NCBI GenBank assembly: GCA_018396415.1
Contig: JAGTRE010000006.1
Location: 1-64,000 of the forward strand
From: Candidatus Bathyarchaeota archaeon
GTDB taxonomy: Archaea; Thermoproteota; Bathyarchaeia; RBG-16-48-13; JAGTRE01
Direction of reading: 5' to 3'
Length of the DNA stretch: 64,000 nucleotides
Below are positions 43,575 to 52,312 of this stretch, piece by piece; position 1 is the stretch's first letter, and each line of letters begins with the position of its first letter. A program made the position numbers and the translations under genes. Below the pieces are notes generated by a model, which did no database searches, was not told the origin of the DNA, and saw nothing but the letters and a program-made list of their open reading frames with translations.

Positions 43575-43688
43575 TTGCATGCTGTATTGTGGAAGTGTCA
43601 CTGTGATCGAAAAAGGTGTGTTACGGAAATTCGCGGCTTGAAAGATCACCTATTGTCAGAGGAAAAAATGTATGCGAAGGGCTTATGA
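43575..43688 (+). CDS. Possible 37-residue cysteine-rich peptide
   Basis: TTG start with AGGTGA five bases upstream, good archaeal spacing. The sequence contains LWKCHCDRKRC and ends LSEEKMYAKGL, with three cysteines and one histidine in eight residues. It lies between a promoter and the ArsB-type permease gene. It may be a metal-binding leader peptide or a gene remnant. Confidence 0.35.
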   Translation: MHAVLWKCHCDRKRCVTEIRGLKDHLLSEEKMYAKGL

Positions 43689-43726
43689 GGACGCTATAGC
43701 TACCAACAGCGAAAGGCGATAGCACA

Positions 43727-45046
43727 TTGACATTAACAGTGCCTCAGATGATCTCACTTGTAGTGTTCATCGTTACTTATGTAGGCATAATGTCCAACAG
43801 AATCCACAGAACTGTTGCAGCAATAGTTGGGGCAGTTATCATGGTCGCGCTCGTCTTTCCACCCGCGGAGTCCTTAGGTCTTGTATTGCACTATGAGAAC
43901 TGGGAGACCCTTGGGCTAATCTTTGGAATGTTTACGATGGTAACCGGGCTCAGGGAGAGTGGTTTTTTCAGATGGATAGGCTTGCTCGTCGTCGAGAAGA
44001 CGAAATATAATCCAATTTACATCTTCTTCATTTTCCCATTCTTAGCCGGGTTTTTATCAATGTTTCTTGACAGTATAACGGTCATGCTCTTCATGGCGAC
44101 CCTCTCGATAGAGGTTGGGGCCTTAATTGGGCTCAATCCGGTCTCCCTCATTATCGTTGAGATTTGTGCAGCCAATATTGGTGGAAGTGCAACGATGGTT
44201 GGAGATCCGCCAAATGTCATCGTTGGAACGACGTTAGGCTATAGCTTCATGGATTTCGTCGTGAATACAGGTCCAGCCGCATGGGTATCATGGGTTATCA
44301 CAATGATTTTCTTCTATTTTTGGTACAGAAAGGGCCTTCATAAGTCGAGGATAGAGGTAAGGACGCGCCTTGACAAGAACGAACTCAAATTCACAAAGCC
44401 TAGCGAAGCCATTATCGATCCTTGGCTCTTCAAGGTTGGTGTGGTTGATCTAGGTATCGCGGTGGCATTGCTCACCACGCATCATATAACAGGATTGACT
44501 GTTGCACAGATCGGTATCATTGTCGCAAGCATCATTCTAGTATTTGGTGGAAATCCAATCAAGAAAACCCCAGAGTTTCTCGAGAAGATAGATTGGTTGA
44601 CTCTCATTTTCTTTGGTTGCCTCTTCATAGTCGTTGGCGGCATAGAGTACACAGGAATCATTGAGATGGCCGCTCAAGGCATAGCACAGATGGCTGGTAA
44701 CAACATGTCTATTGCTTTGGGCATGATAATATGGATGTCAGCCTTCCTCTCTTCTGTGGTCGATAATGTTCCCTTCGCGGCAACGATGGCACCTCTGATT
44801 AAAGATCTTTCGATGATCACGGGTCTCGAATTGAATCCCATAGCGTGGTCCCTCTCCTTAGGAACAGATATTGGTGGCAATGGGACGCCAATAGGTGCAT
44901 CAGCTAACGTGGTAGGAGTGGCAGTTGCAGAAAAGAACAAATATCCAATTAGTTGGGGGACATACTGCAAAGTTGCGTACCCGTCGATGATCATCTCCGT
45001 AGCTGCGTGTTATGCAATCTTGCTTCTAAGATATGTTGTACTCTGA
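43727..45046 (+). CDS. ArsB/NhaD-superfamily anion permease
   Basis: 439 residues, TTG start, about twelve membrane helices. Motifs GLRESGFFRWIGLLV, DSITVMLFMATLSIEV, GDPPNVIVGTTLGYSF and the repeat-2 counterparts DNVPFAATMAPL and DIGGNGTPIGASANVV mark the ArsB/NhaD/CitM-like superfamily (two inverted repeats). It could export arsenite or move another anion or Na+/H+. The arsenic genes further on make arsenite plausible, but the superfamily is broad. Single gene. Confidence 0.84.
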   Translation: MTLTVPQMISLVVFIVTYVGIMSNRIHRTVAAIVGAVIMVALVFPPAESLGLVLHYENWETLGLIFGMFTMVTGLRESGFFRWIGLLVVEKTKYNPIYIFFIFPFLAGFLSMFLDSITVMLFMATLSIEVGALIGLNPVSLIIVEICAANIGGSATMVGDPPNVIVGTTLGYSFMDFVVNTGPAAWVSWVITMIFFYFWYRKGLHKSRIEVRTRLDKNELKFTKPSEAIIDPWLFKVGVVDLGIAVALLTTHHITGLTVAQIGIIVASIILVFGGNPIKKTPEFLEKIDWLTLIFFGCLFIVVGGIEYTGIIEMAAQGIAQMAGNNMSIALGMIIWMSAFLSSVVDNVPFAATMAPLIKDLSMITGLELNPIAWSLSLGTDIGGNGTPIGASANVVGVAVAEKNKYPISWGTYCKVAYPSMIISVAACYAILLLRYVVL

Positions 45047-45388
45047 ACCTAGAAAGTGGAAACAACAGACAAAGCAAGACAATAAAGGCTTCATGTTTAC
45101 AGATTATTAATTTTAGAGTTATTTAGAACCTTCGGTGATCATTGTAGGCAGAATCTTTTGATGTGATGATACATGTCACGTGCAGAGATATATGTCGCTT
45201 AGGTATGGCGGCTCTCTTAAAATGATGTTGCGCTCAAGCATAAGGCTACTTCAGCGATGTTATAGCGCCAACTTGATACGTTATTAACAGCCTGTATTCG
45301 GGAATCTCCTCATGACGATCTGATTTCTATCTTGACCTCGAAGCAAAATCTTCTTCCAAGACGTGTTATCTACAAGAAAAATTATTAA
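45047..45388. other. Intergenic region, no gene seen
   Basis: About 340 bases of mixed composition after the permease. No coding frame, repeat or RNA gene is convincing until the direct repeats just before the ribbon-helix-helix gene. Confidence 0.35.
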
Positions 45389-45407
45389 AAAGTATTACAA
45401 AGTATTA
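45389..45407. promoter_or_regulatory. Tandem AAAGTATTA repeats, candidate RHH operator
   Basis: AAAGTATTA occurs at 45389-45397 and again at 45399-45407, a 10-base period, ending four bases before the ATG. Ribbon-helix-helix dimers often bind such tandem sites on one DNA face, so autoregulation by the gene that follows is likely. Inference. Confidence 0.55.
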
Positions 45408-45411
45408 AATT

Positions 45412-45675
45412 ATGAAACGATTTAGTTTGAGCATATCAGATGAATTGTTCAAGGCTCTTGAAAAGGCATTGAAAGAGGAAGGCGTTAAGCGTAGTCATCT
45501 CGTCGCGGAAGCACTTAGCGAGTACCTCTCGAAACGGGCAATGTATATTCCCACTGCCCAGAAAGAGTATCCGACCGCATTATGGAAGCTAAAGCTCACA
45601 GCTGGTATAGGTCTTAGGTCACCTAAGCTTGTGAAAGAGAGAGTTAAGGGTGGATGGATTGTTGAAGAGTATTAG
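45412..45675 (+). CDS. Ribbon-helix-helix (CopG-type) DNA-binding protein
   Basis: 87 residues. KRFSLSISDELFKALEKALKEEGVKRSHLVAEALSEYL, read in parts, is the strand-helix-helix of CopG-type proteins; the C-terminal 35 residues may bind the partner. It overlaps the retropepsin-like gene by 26 bases. The arrangement recalls antitoxin-toxin pairs. Confidence 0.83.
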   Translation: MKRFSLSISDELFKALEKALKEEGVKRSHLVAEALSEYLSKRAMYIPTAQKEYPTALWKLKLTAGIGLRSPKLVKERVKGGWIVEEY

Positions 45676-46099
45676 CTACAACTACATTGACGACGGATAC
45701 TCCTCCACTGGAAGGAAATTGCCCAATGTGCCTGTTGTAACTTTGCTTCTACGTAGGAGGGATCGTAGGCTTCAAGCAAAGGGACTTGCCATAGTCGATA
45801 CAGGCTTTGACGGCTCAATATATCCTTCCATCAGCCTGTTAAGACTTCTAGAGGGAATGAAGCCTAAACAAGTCGAGTATTTATTCCATCCCCTCTATGC
45901 AAGAATAGACTGCGAAGTCTACGAGCTTGACGCATTCCTACTAGATGGCTCAGAACAAGTCTCGTTGGGGCAAGTCCTCGTCTACGCCCCTACCGATCCC
46001 GACTACATCTCAGATGAAGTTCTTATAGGGCGTGAGATCCTAAACAACCACAGGATTCTTTTGAACGGGCCAATATCAAATCTCAATATAGAATATTAG
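45650..46099 (+). CDS. Retropepsin-like (clan AA) aspartic protease
   Basis: 149 residues. VDTGFDGSIYPS (D50-T-G-x-D-G) is the catalytic loop of single-domain aspartic proteases, followed by a hydrophobic strand LFHPLYARI and LIGREILNNHRILLNG, the I-L/I-G-x-(D/N) strand that forms the psi-loop of retropepsins. Such enzymes work as dimers. An internal TTG at 45659 or 45662 is another start. Paired with a ribbon-helix-helix protein, it may be a protease/antitoxin-like module; substrate unknown. Confidence 0.75.
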   Translation: MDGLLKSISYNYIDDGYSSTGRKLPNVPVVTLLLRRRDRRLQAKGLAIVDTGFDGSIYPSISLLRLLEGMKPKQVEYLFHPLYARIDCEVYELDAFLLDGSEQVSLGQVLVYAPTDPDYISDEVLIGREILNNHRILLNGPISNLNIEY

Positions 46100-46857
46100 A
46101 GTCGCCTTGGTAATGTTTTTTCGTGAAGCTTTACCGCAGCTAAAAAGAATAGTGCGGTAAATGCCAAAAGTACACTCAAATCAAGCAAGACGGGATAGTA
46201 GCTACTTCCAGAATAGGAGTACCTTAATAGATCCGTGAGATATGTCAGTGGGGAACCCGAAGCGATTATTATGCCCCATGGACCCATCTTCTCTATGGGG
46301 ACAAAGATTCCGCTGATAAATACTAAGGGGAATTTTAGGAAGGTTGAGAACATCATTACGTTCGATGGCACATCGCTGGGCGGAGAGGAGAGCATTAATC
46401 CAAACGAGGAAAAACAGAATGAAGCTAGTACGATGCAAAGCGACAATATTAGAGGATCGGTCACATAAACTCCAGCTGCAAACCCTGCCAAGAGGGGAAC
46501 GGTTGAAACGGCTATCCCGAAGATGAAGGACGCAATTACATCTCCTAAGATCATGGCTGAAATTGAAATAGGAGCTGATACAAGCCTTTCCAACGTCTTC
46601 AATCGTGTTTCCCAAGGCGCTATCACAGGGCTGACTGAAGTCGCCGTGAAAAAGAGAGACATCGAGAGCATCCCTGGCACGAGAAAATTTAGGGCAACCT
46701 CTCTGCCTATGTAGAACGCCAAGAATAAAAACAGAGGGAATAAAACCCCAAAAACAACCACCGGTCCTTGATAATAATAAATGAGAATGTCTTTCTTCGT
46801 GATAGACCAAGATCGCGCAAGCTGTTCACGAAGTTTGGAGGCTGGAAATTCTACCAT
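46096..46857 (-). CDS. ABC-2 type transporter permease
   Basis: 253 residues with six membrane helices, starting with the cytoplasmic SWSITKKDILIYYYQGPVVV and ending EKTLPRRL. FLKFPLVFISGIFVP is the ABC-2 signature before the last helices. It pairs with the ATPase at 46861-47787 (three-base gap) for export of a drug, lipid or peptide. It overlaps the end of the convergent retropepsin gene by four bases. Confidence 0.86.
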   Translation of the reverse strand: MVEFPASKLREQLARSWSITKKDILIYYYQGPVVVFGVLFPLFLFLAFYIGREVALNFLVPGMLSMSLFFTATSVSPVIAPWETRLKTLERLVSAPISISAMILGDVIASFIFGIAVSTVPLLAGFAAGVYVTDPLILSLCIVLASFCFSSFGLMLSSPPSDVPSNVMMFSTFLKFPLVFISGIFVPIEKMGPWGIIIASGSPLTYLTDLLRYSYSGSSYYPVLLDLSVLLAFTALFFLAAVKLHEKTLPRRL

Positions 46858-46860
46858 GAA

Positions 46861-47787
46861 TTACACCTTACCTTCAGTGATTCTAATGAAGACATCTTCC
46901 AAGCTTGGGGTAAGAGTATTCAAGGCTAAAATCTTCATTCCAGAAAGTTTCGCTAGTTTCGACAACGACGAGATTACTTCATCTGGATCTTCAGTGTAAA
47001 GGCACACCTTGTCTCCGACTTGTTTAGCATTGTTTGCGCCAGTATGCTTTAACAGCACATTTGGGTCAACAGGTTTATTGAAAAGTACTTCTACAGAGTG
47101 CAAACCTCTTATATTATTCCGAAGCTTCTGAGGACTCTCTATCATGACGATTCTTCCGCGGTTCATTATTGCGACTTTATTGCATAACTCATTGGCTTCT
47201 TCCATGTTATGCGTATTAATGAAAATTGTAGCTCCATTTCTGTTGAGTTCTCGAAGCCTCTCCTTGATGATCCGAGTGCTCTCTACATCTAGGCCTGAAG
47301 TGGGTTCGTCCAGAAAGAGAATCTGTGGGTCACTAATCAATGCCATACATATGACAAGTCTCTGCTTCATCCCTTTGGAAAATGCCTTGGCACGTTGATT
47401 TCTCCTCTCGAAGAGTCCGAATTCTTTCAAGAGTTTTTCTGCTCTAGGGGCTCTTTCATGTTTAGGTATCCCGTACAGCTCGGCGCTAAAAATTAGGTTA
47501 CGCCAAGCTGAGAGATCCACATATGCATTGGACATTTCTGGAACAATTCCAATCAGTTGCTTCGCCTGAAGAGTCTCCCTTTCAATGTTGTAGCCCATAA
47601 CGTAAGCTTCACCGCTAGTTGGTTTGATTATCCCGGTAAGCATGCGTACCGTTGTAGTCTTGCCAGCGCCGTTGGGCCCGAGAAAACCGAAGATCTCACC
47701 ATTCTTCACCGCGAAGTTGATGTGGTCAACTGCCAATATCTCGCCGTATTTTTTGGTCAAGTCTATAGCTTCAATCGCATTCTCCAT
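46861..47787 (-). CDS. ABC transporter ATPase (ABC-2 exporter)
   Basis: 308 residues. Walker A GPNGAGKTT, Q-loop near IGIVPEMSN, signature AFSKGMKQRL (in place of LSGGQ), Walker B ILFLDEPTSGLD and switch INTHNM are intact. The C-terminal 70 residues are the DUF4162-like extension of exporter ATPases. It follows the small cysteine/coiled-coil gene by 82 bases and is controlled, I infer, by the PadR gene. Confidence 0.93.
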   Translation of the reverse strand: MENAIEAIDLTKKYGEILAVDHINFAVKNGEIFGFLGPNGAGKTTTVRMLTGIIKPTSGEAYVMGYNIERETLQAKQLIGIVPEMSNAYVDLSAWRNLIFSAELYGIPKHERAPRAEKLLKEFGLFERRNQRAKAFSKGMKQRLVICMALISDPQILFLDEPTSGLDVESTRIIKERLRELNRNGATIFINTHNMEEANELCNKVAIMNRGRIVMIESPQKLRNNIRGLHSVEVLFNKPVDPNVLLKHTGANNAKQVGDKVCLYTEDPDEVISSLSKLAKLSGMKILALNTLTPSLEDVFIRITEGKV

Positions 47788-47869
47788 AACAGATCACACA
47801 TTTTCACATAAAGTCTACTGAAAACTCAATTGAATTCCATAAAAAGGGTAAAGGAATGTCTGTCTTCGG

Positions 47870-48043
47870 TTACCGCTTTAGTGCCTCTAGTCGTCTTTTG
47901 ACTTTTTCAAGTTGCTTCTCAAGGGCTTCTTTGTACTCCTCAAGCTCCTTTATCTCTTCCTCAACAGATACGAGCGGCATATGATGGCTGATCTCTTGCC
48001 AATGATGCCATCCATGACACATATAGTCGCATCCGCAGCACAT
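47870..48043 (-). CDS. Small Cys/His N-terminus plus coiled-coil protein (DUF5320-like)
   Basis: A 57-residue protein with GGAGGTGAG upstream. Residues 1-21 are rich in metal ligands (MCCGCDYMCHGWHHWQE then SHH), and residues 27-57 form a charged coiled coil (VEEEIKELEEYKEALEKQL and so on). Such proteins accompany PadR regulators in archaea. It begins three bases after the PadR stop. It may sense metal or partner with the PadR protein, whose own N-terminus is also Cys/His-rich. Confidence 0.78.
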   Translation of the reverse strand: MCCGCDYMCHGWHHWQEISHHMPLVSVEEEIKELEEYKEALEKQLEKVKRRLEALKR

Positions 48044-48046
48044 GGA

Positions 48047-48421
48047 CTACTCACCTCCCCTCCTTTCGAAGTGTTTCTTGTAAAATTCGACTAAATCGTT
48101 CATGAGTTCTCTCCTTTTTACCATCATCGCCAAGCCTCTTTCAAGGACCTTGGCTCCTTCATTGGTGACCTTATAGACTCTCCTATCAGGACCAGTCTCG
48201 ATCCTTTCCCACTTCGACTTCAATAAACCTCTATCCTCCATCCTCCGCAAGATCGTATACAGCGAACCCGGCTCCAGCCTATGGCAACCAGCGCTTCTCT
48301 TCTCAATCTCCTCTAAAAGCTGGTAGCCGTGCATAGGCTCTTCATACAATATCCTGAGGATGAGAAACTGAATCCAACTCCTTTCAGGATAGCCATGCCC
48401 ACAGCGAAAGCCTTTACACAT
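48047..48421 (-). CDS. PadR-family transcriptional regulator
   Basis: 124 residues from ATG 48421; longer frames reading upstream would contain the promoter. The start MCKGFRCGHG has two cysteines and a histidine. SWIQFLILRILYEEPMHGYQLLEEIEKR, then LEPGSLYTILRRMEDRGLLKSKWE and RVYKVTNEGAKVLERG are the PadR winged helix; the C-terminus is a dimerisation helix. It heads the operon with the small metal-type protein and the ABC-2 exporter and likely represses it. Confidence 0.9.
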   Translation of the reverse strand: MCKGFRCGHGYPERSWIQFLILRILYEEPMHGYQLLEEIEKRSAGCHRLEPGSLYTILRRMEDRGLLKSKWERIETGPDRRVYKVTNEGAKVLERGLAMMVKRRELMNDLVEFYKKHFERRGGE

Positions 48422-48444
48422 ATTAATCGGCGAAGTATGTAACA

Positions 48445-48465
48445 ATGTTATATATATAAATGTTT
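48445..48465 (-). promoter_or_regulatory. TATA box of the PadR-ABC operon
   Basis: On the minus strand, TTTATATATATAAC lies about 25-40 bases before the PadR start codon and fits an archaeal TATA box with a very short leader. The alternating TATATATA core is self-complementary and could also bind the regulator. Confidence 0.6.
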
Positions 48466-48799
48466 CTCTTATGGCGGGTAATAGTTTACAGACAATTAAG
48501 AAAAAGACAACACATTCAAATACTTCCCTTACAGAGGATAAAGTCCTCGCTCCAACTTGAGCAGACAAAGTTTCCATCCTACACTCAAAAGAAGCTCCAC
48601 AATATCCTAAATGGTAGAGCAAAAGGTAGCTTGCAGTCATGGAGCCTCTGTCATGCTTTATTATGGTTCCTATTCCATGGATTTGGAGATTCTTTTGAAG
48701 AGGATACGTATTGCCTTTGAATACAAAGTACCTTTCCTTGATATACTCCTTCAGCTTGGTTCGATGGCGGTTATCTTTTCCAATCGGCTAGGAGGCCTT
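48466..48799. other. Region between divergent units, no gene seen
   Basis: About 330 bases between the PadR promoter and the end of the radical SAM gene. Overlapping short frames occur on both strands, but none has a good start site or recognisable domain. Confidence 0.35.
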
Positions 48800-50191
48800 C
48801 TACTTAAGTCGCTTCAATAATATGGTGGGGAGCACCGATCGAATAGCCCTTAGGATGAGGGGAAGGTGGCGCTTTCGTAGGTGTCGTAGCAAGATCCTTG
48901 GAGACAGGTAGAAGCTCCTATAGGCTTCTGTTAAGAGCCTCGTTAGCTCCTCCTTGGTGCAGTCGCTGTTGAGGATGACTGGCTTCCCAGCTGTGTACCA
49001 AGTCCAATCTTCAGTTAACAAGAGTCCCTTCTTTTTAGCTGATTCATATAATTCGGTTCCGGGATATGGTGTTGCGAGGCTGAACTGAGCGTAGTCTGTA
49101 TTCAGTCTTTTTGCGAAAAATATGGTTTCTTCCATTTCCTTCTTTGTTTCGCTTGGGAAGCCTATGATATAGGAGGCTAGAGTTTCGATGCCCACTTCCT
49201 TAGTCCATCTAATCGCGTCTATGGCTTGTTTAATTGTGGTTCCCTTTCTAATCAGGTTGAGGATGCGTTGGGAGCCTGACTCCACGCCATAGTAGATGAG
49301 GATGCAGCCAGCCGCCTTCATCTTCCGGAGGAGTTGTCTGGAGATGGTGTCAACTCTTGAAGAGCAGGCCCAAAGGATGTTCAAGCCACGCCTCTTTATC
49401 TCCTCGCATATGCCCTCAACCCTTTTGCGGTCTAAGGTGAATTCGTCATCCGAAAATTCGATAGATTCTGGATTATACTGGGAAACAACCTCTTCGATTT
49501 CATTGACCACATTTTTTGGGCTTCTACCTCGAAATCTCTTGCCGAAGAGGAGTGAAGAAGCGCAGAAGGTGCAATTAAAGGGGCAGCCACGACTACTCAT
49601 GATATGTCCCACGATCGCCCTCTCGCCTAGAATAGTATACTTATCCATGGGGAGGAGGTGCCTGGCCGGAAATGGCAGGGTGTCTAGTTCATCTATTAGG
49701 GGTTGTGGAGAAGTTTTAATGATATAATCGCCTGACCGATAGACGATTCCTCTTACACGAGATAGGGTTTCTTTACGTTTAATGGTTTGAGCCAGCTCAA
49801 GTATTGTCCTTTCCCCCTCTCCAATGCATACGACATCGAGGTATGGGCAGTCCCTGAGGGTTTCAGTTGGAAGAAACGTTACATGCGGTCCTCCCAAAAC
49901 AGTTACGACGCTTGGACATGTCTCTTTGGCAGCTTTGACAATGGCTAAGGCCTCCCCTATAGTTGCGGTCGTCGACGTGACCCCCACAATGTCGGGTTGA
50001 CCTCTAGCTATTTCACGCTTAATCTGGGGTTGAGAAATGCCGAGGGCTTGGGCGTCGATGATTCTAACTGAGTGCTCCTCTCTTTCAAGAATGGAGGCAA
50101 GGTAAGCAAGGCCTAATGGAGGAACAGTTATATCGAGCGCGGAGGCAATTTCAATATGTGGAGCCGGCGGATTAATCAAAGTTACGTTCAT
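48800..50191 (-). CDS. B12-binding radical SAM protein (1)
   Basis: 463 residues. Residues 1-140 are a cobalamin-binding-like domain (ITVPPLGLAYLASILEREEHSV, VVTVLGGPHVTFLP, VVCIGEGERTILEL). The radical SAM site is C203-x3-C207-x2-C210 (CPFNCTFC) followed by RFRGRSPKNVVNEIEE, ACSSRVDTI, YYGVESGSQRILNLIRKGTT, and the end is helical. Many such proteins methylate or modify lipids or peptides. It is cotranscribed with the next upstream gene (13-base gap). Reaction unknown. Confidence 0.9.
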   Translation of the reverse strand: MNVTLINPPAPHIEIASALDITVPPLGLAYLASILEREEHSVRIIDAQALGISQPQIKREIARGQPDIVGVTSTTATIGEALAIVKAAKETCPSVVTVLGGPHVTFLPTETLRDCPYLDVVCIGEGERTILELAQTIKRKETLSRVRGIVYRSGDYIIKTSPQPLIDELDTLPFPARHLLPMDKYTILGERAIVGHIMSSRGCPFNCTFCASSLLFGKRFRGRSPKNVVNEIEEVVSQYNPESIEFSDDEFTLDRKRVEGICEEIKRRGLNILWACSSRVDTISRQLLRKMKAAGCILIYYGVESGSQRILNLIRKGTTIKQAIDAIRWTKEVGIETLASYIIGFPSETKKEMEETIFFAKRLNTDYAQFSLATPYPGTELYESAKKKGLLLTEDWTWYTAGKPVILNSDCTKEELTRLLTEAYRSFYLSPRILLRHLRKRHLPLILRAIRSVLPTILLKRLK

Positions 50192-50204
50192 ACCAAGCTT
50201 CCTC

Positions 50205-51689
50205 CTAATCCAAGATTGCCTCCGCCCTCGCCTTACGCTCCACTAACCATGTGAAGAACTTGTAGACAGGTGACAGCAAGGGTCCATACCATTCCCCTAT
50301 AAGGTATGAGCGCATAATCCTCCTAGCCCAGTATAGGTCGTGTTTTAGGCATTTAATCAGTAGTTCCTTATGTAGGGCACTCATTTGCTCGAATGTGAAC
50401 CAGTCCCTGTCCTTCAATCTGCCCAGAGGGACAAAGAACAAGGGCACAATGAGGCTTTTGAATCCTTTTAGGTCTTCGATCAACTCTATGGATTTTATGA
50501 CATCGTCTTCCGTTTCCTGCGGCAGGCCCGTAATTAATGTGCATGCTGGAACAAGGTTGTTATCGGTCATTATACCCGCAGCGGTTTTAACAACCTCCGG
50601 CCACTCTTCGGGGCTAAACGGATGAACTTTTGCAGGCATAACCTTCTTTATCAAATTGGGAGAGCCTGTTTCAATCCCAATCTCAGCACCCCACCACTCT
50701 TGATTTCCATCAACCAATATTTCAGAAACTTCCTCCACCAATTTGGGGTCAGTTGCAACAGCGGCCATCGATGTGTGAGACCAAGCGACCTTATTCAGGA
50801 ATTTTTTAGATATCTCGTGAAGTTTCAAAACCCTTTCTCTGTTTGGTATGGTGTTTTTCGAGCCGTATAAAAGGACATCTTCAGCGTGTAAGATCCCTTG
50901 ACGTATGTTAGCGTTCACGTTAACCTTAAGCTCCTTTACAATCTTTTCATAGGGGTACCATCGTAATGGCCTTAGTGTTACATCACAAAATTGGCATCCC
51001 CGACAGCATCCTCTCCCAATCTCAATTAACCCATTTATAGAGGGATTCTTTATTTCTGGGATTTCATCTACGCTCGGAACATCTTTCACACTTACGTCGT
51101 AAAATCTAGGCAGTTCCTTGTCCTCTAGTGCCATTCTAAAAAGCTTGCCAACAACCTTCTCAGCCTCGCCACTTACAACGCAATCAATATTGTAATCGTT
51201 GAGGAATTCTAACTTGTACTTGAATTGCCAAGCCCCGGGACCGCCAACGATTATCCTTAAACCGCGTTTCTTGGCCACCCTAACCTCGGGCTTTTCAAGC
51301 AACAACCGAAAATGCTTCGCTAGGTAGGGCTCTCCCGACTTCAAAATTCTGGCAAACGTTGATGAGGCGGGGCCTAAACCAAAGGGATCCATCACGTGAA
51401 CGCCCAGAACTTTAGCCTCCCCGATGTAGCGATTCAAATGATCTGGGTCTACGGTCAAAACATCCAAGCCCTCCTCCATCAGTTGAGCCTCGATCTTCCT
51501 AAGCCCATATGGGACCTCGACGGGTATACCATCCCTCGTCTTTATTGGTGGGAAAAACAGCGCCTTAAATAACAAATCTGGGACGATGTTTGGGGGAGCT
51601 GTTGAGCCGAAGCCGATGAACTCGTTACCGTGATAATTGCTCATTAATGTCCGGTCTGCGGTTAAAACAATCCTTCCCGTAAGAGCCAT
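50205..51689 (-). CDS. B12-binding-type radical SAM protein (2)
   Basis: 494 residues. A Rossmann-like N-terminal half (YGLRKIEAQLMEEGLDVLTV, LRIIVGGPGAWQFKYKLEF, DCVVSGEAEKVVGKLF) precedes the radical SAM site C228-x3-C232-x2-C235 (CCRGCQFC). The C-terminal part is GAEIGIETGSPNLIKKVMP and TLITGLPQETEDD. It is first in a two-gene unit with 48800-50191 and is divergent from the DGC operon. It differs from neighbours of the lipid-methylating type in its longer N-terminus. Substrate unknown. Confidence 0.88.
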   Translation of the reverse strand: MALTGRIVLTADRTLMSNYHGNEFIGFGSTAPPNIVPDLLFKALFFPPIKTRDGIPVEVPYGLRKIEAQLMEEGLDVLTVDPDHLNRYIGEAKVLGVHVMDPFGLGPASSTFARILKSGEPYLAKHFRLLLEKPEVRVAKKRGLRIIVGGPGAWQFKYKLEFLNDYNIDCVVSGEAEKVVGKLFRMALEDKELPRFYDVSVKDVPSVDEIPEIKNPSINGLIEIGRGCCRGCQFCDVTLRPLRWYPYEKIVKELKVNVNANIRQGILHAEDVLLYGSKNTIPNRERVLKLHEISKKFLNKVAWSHTSMAAVATDPKLVEEVSEILVDGNQEWWGAEIGIETGSPNLIKKVMPAKVHPFSPEEWPEVVKTAAGIMTDNNLVPACTLITGLPQETEDDVIKSIELIEDLKGFKSLIVPLFFVPLGRLKDRDWFTFEQMSALHKELLIKCLKHDLYWARRIMRSYLIGEWYGPLLSPVYKFFTWLVERKARAEAILD

Positions 51690-51784
51690 TTAGGCTTTCA
51701 TCTCTCCTAGATTGGTGCTTTCACACAGGATGTGACTTCCAGTTTTCGCTCACCTCTAACAAGCTTTTGCAAAGTTTGATATAT

Positions 51785-51809
51785 CAATATATTTAAATAC
51801 TTTAATATT
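51785..51809 (+). promoter_or_regulatory. Promoter with shared motif (DGC-OsmC-BASS operon)
   Basis: CAATATATTTAAATA with TTTAAAT starting at 51792 and TTAATATT at 51802, ten bases apart. It is nearly identical over 26 bases (23 matches) to the site at 60033-60058, 8 kb away. The DGC start is about 56 bases downstream. Confidence 0.65.
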
Positions 51810-51847
51810 AGCTTTTTTAGAGCGTATTCAATGGAAGCTTACTGAAG

Positions 51848-52300
51848 GTGAAAATCGTGGCTGAGAATAAACATTGGCAAGAAGGGATGAAGACGCACGA
51901 GAACATCGTATACGCTTGCTTTGGATGTTTATCGAATACTGGAATTACAGCTGGTCTAGGAAGCCTTGAGGCTGTGAAGGAGCTCGGTCTAGATAAAGTC
52001 GCTGTAGGCTGTTTAGCGTCCCTCCCACTTGGCGTAGCTCCAGTCATCGGAAAGACCAAGGCCGCAAAGAAGATTATCACGGTAGATGGGTGCCCATTTG
52101 AATGTAGCAGAAAGACTGTTGAAGCTGCTGGTTTTAAGCCTGCGAAGAGCTTCATGCTCGTAAGGGACATCGGCATGAAGAAGAAGGCACTTCACGAGGA
52201 TATCGGAGCGAACCTGAAACCGGTGATGGATTACGTTTCGCCTGAAGACGTGAAGAAAACGAAAGAACTCGTAATCAAGGCAATCAAAGAAGAAGCATAG
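51848..52300 (+). CDS. DGC-domain putative zinc-binding protein
   Basis: 150 residues, GTG start. Cysteines at YACFGCLSNTG, AVGCLASLPLGVAP and VDGCPFECSRKTVEAAG give the DGC family pattern (D-G-C-x3-C). Family function is unknown; such proteins often lie beside arsenic, thioredoxin or redox genes. First gene of the DGC-OsmC-BASS unit, with gaps of 12 and 10 bases. A thiol-metal or arsenic-thiol role is a guess. Confidence 0.83.
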   Translation: MKIVAENKHWQEGMKTHENIVYACFGCLSNTGITAGLGSLEAVKELGLDKVAVGCLASLPLGVAPVIGKTKAAKKIITVDGCPFECSRKTVEAAGFKPAKSFMLVRDIGMKKKALHEDIGANLKPVMDYVSPEDVKKTKELVIKAIKEEA

Positions 52301-52312
52301 GAGAAAAATGAA

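Noticed and set aside
48422-48640. N-terminal extension of the PadR gene
   Set aside because: The region contains the TATA box; the PadR domain starts right after ATG 48421.
49296-49727. 143-residue plus-strand frame inside the radical SAM gene
   Set aside because: Antisense shadow of a strongly conserved coding region, no own promoter or motif.
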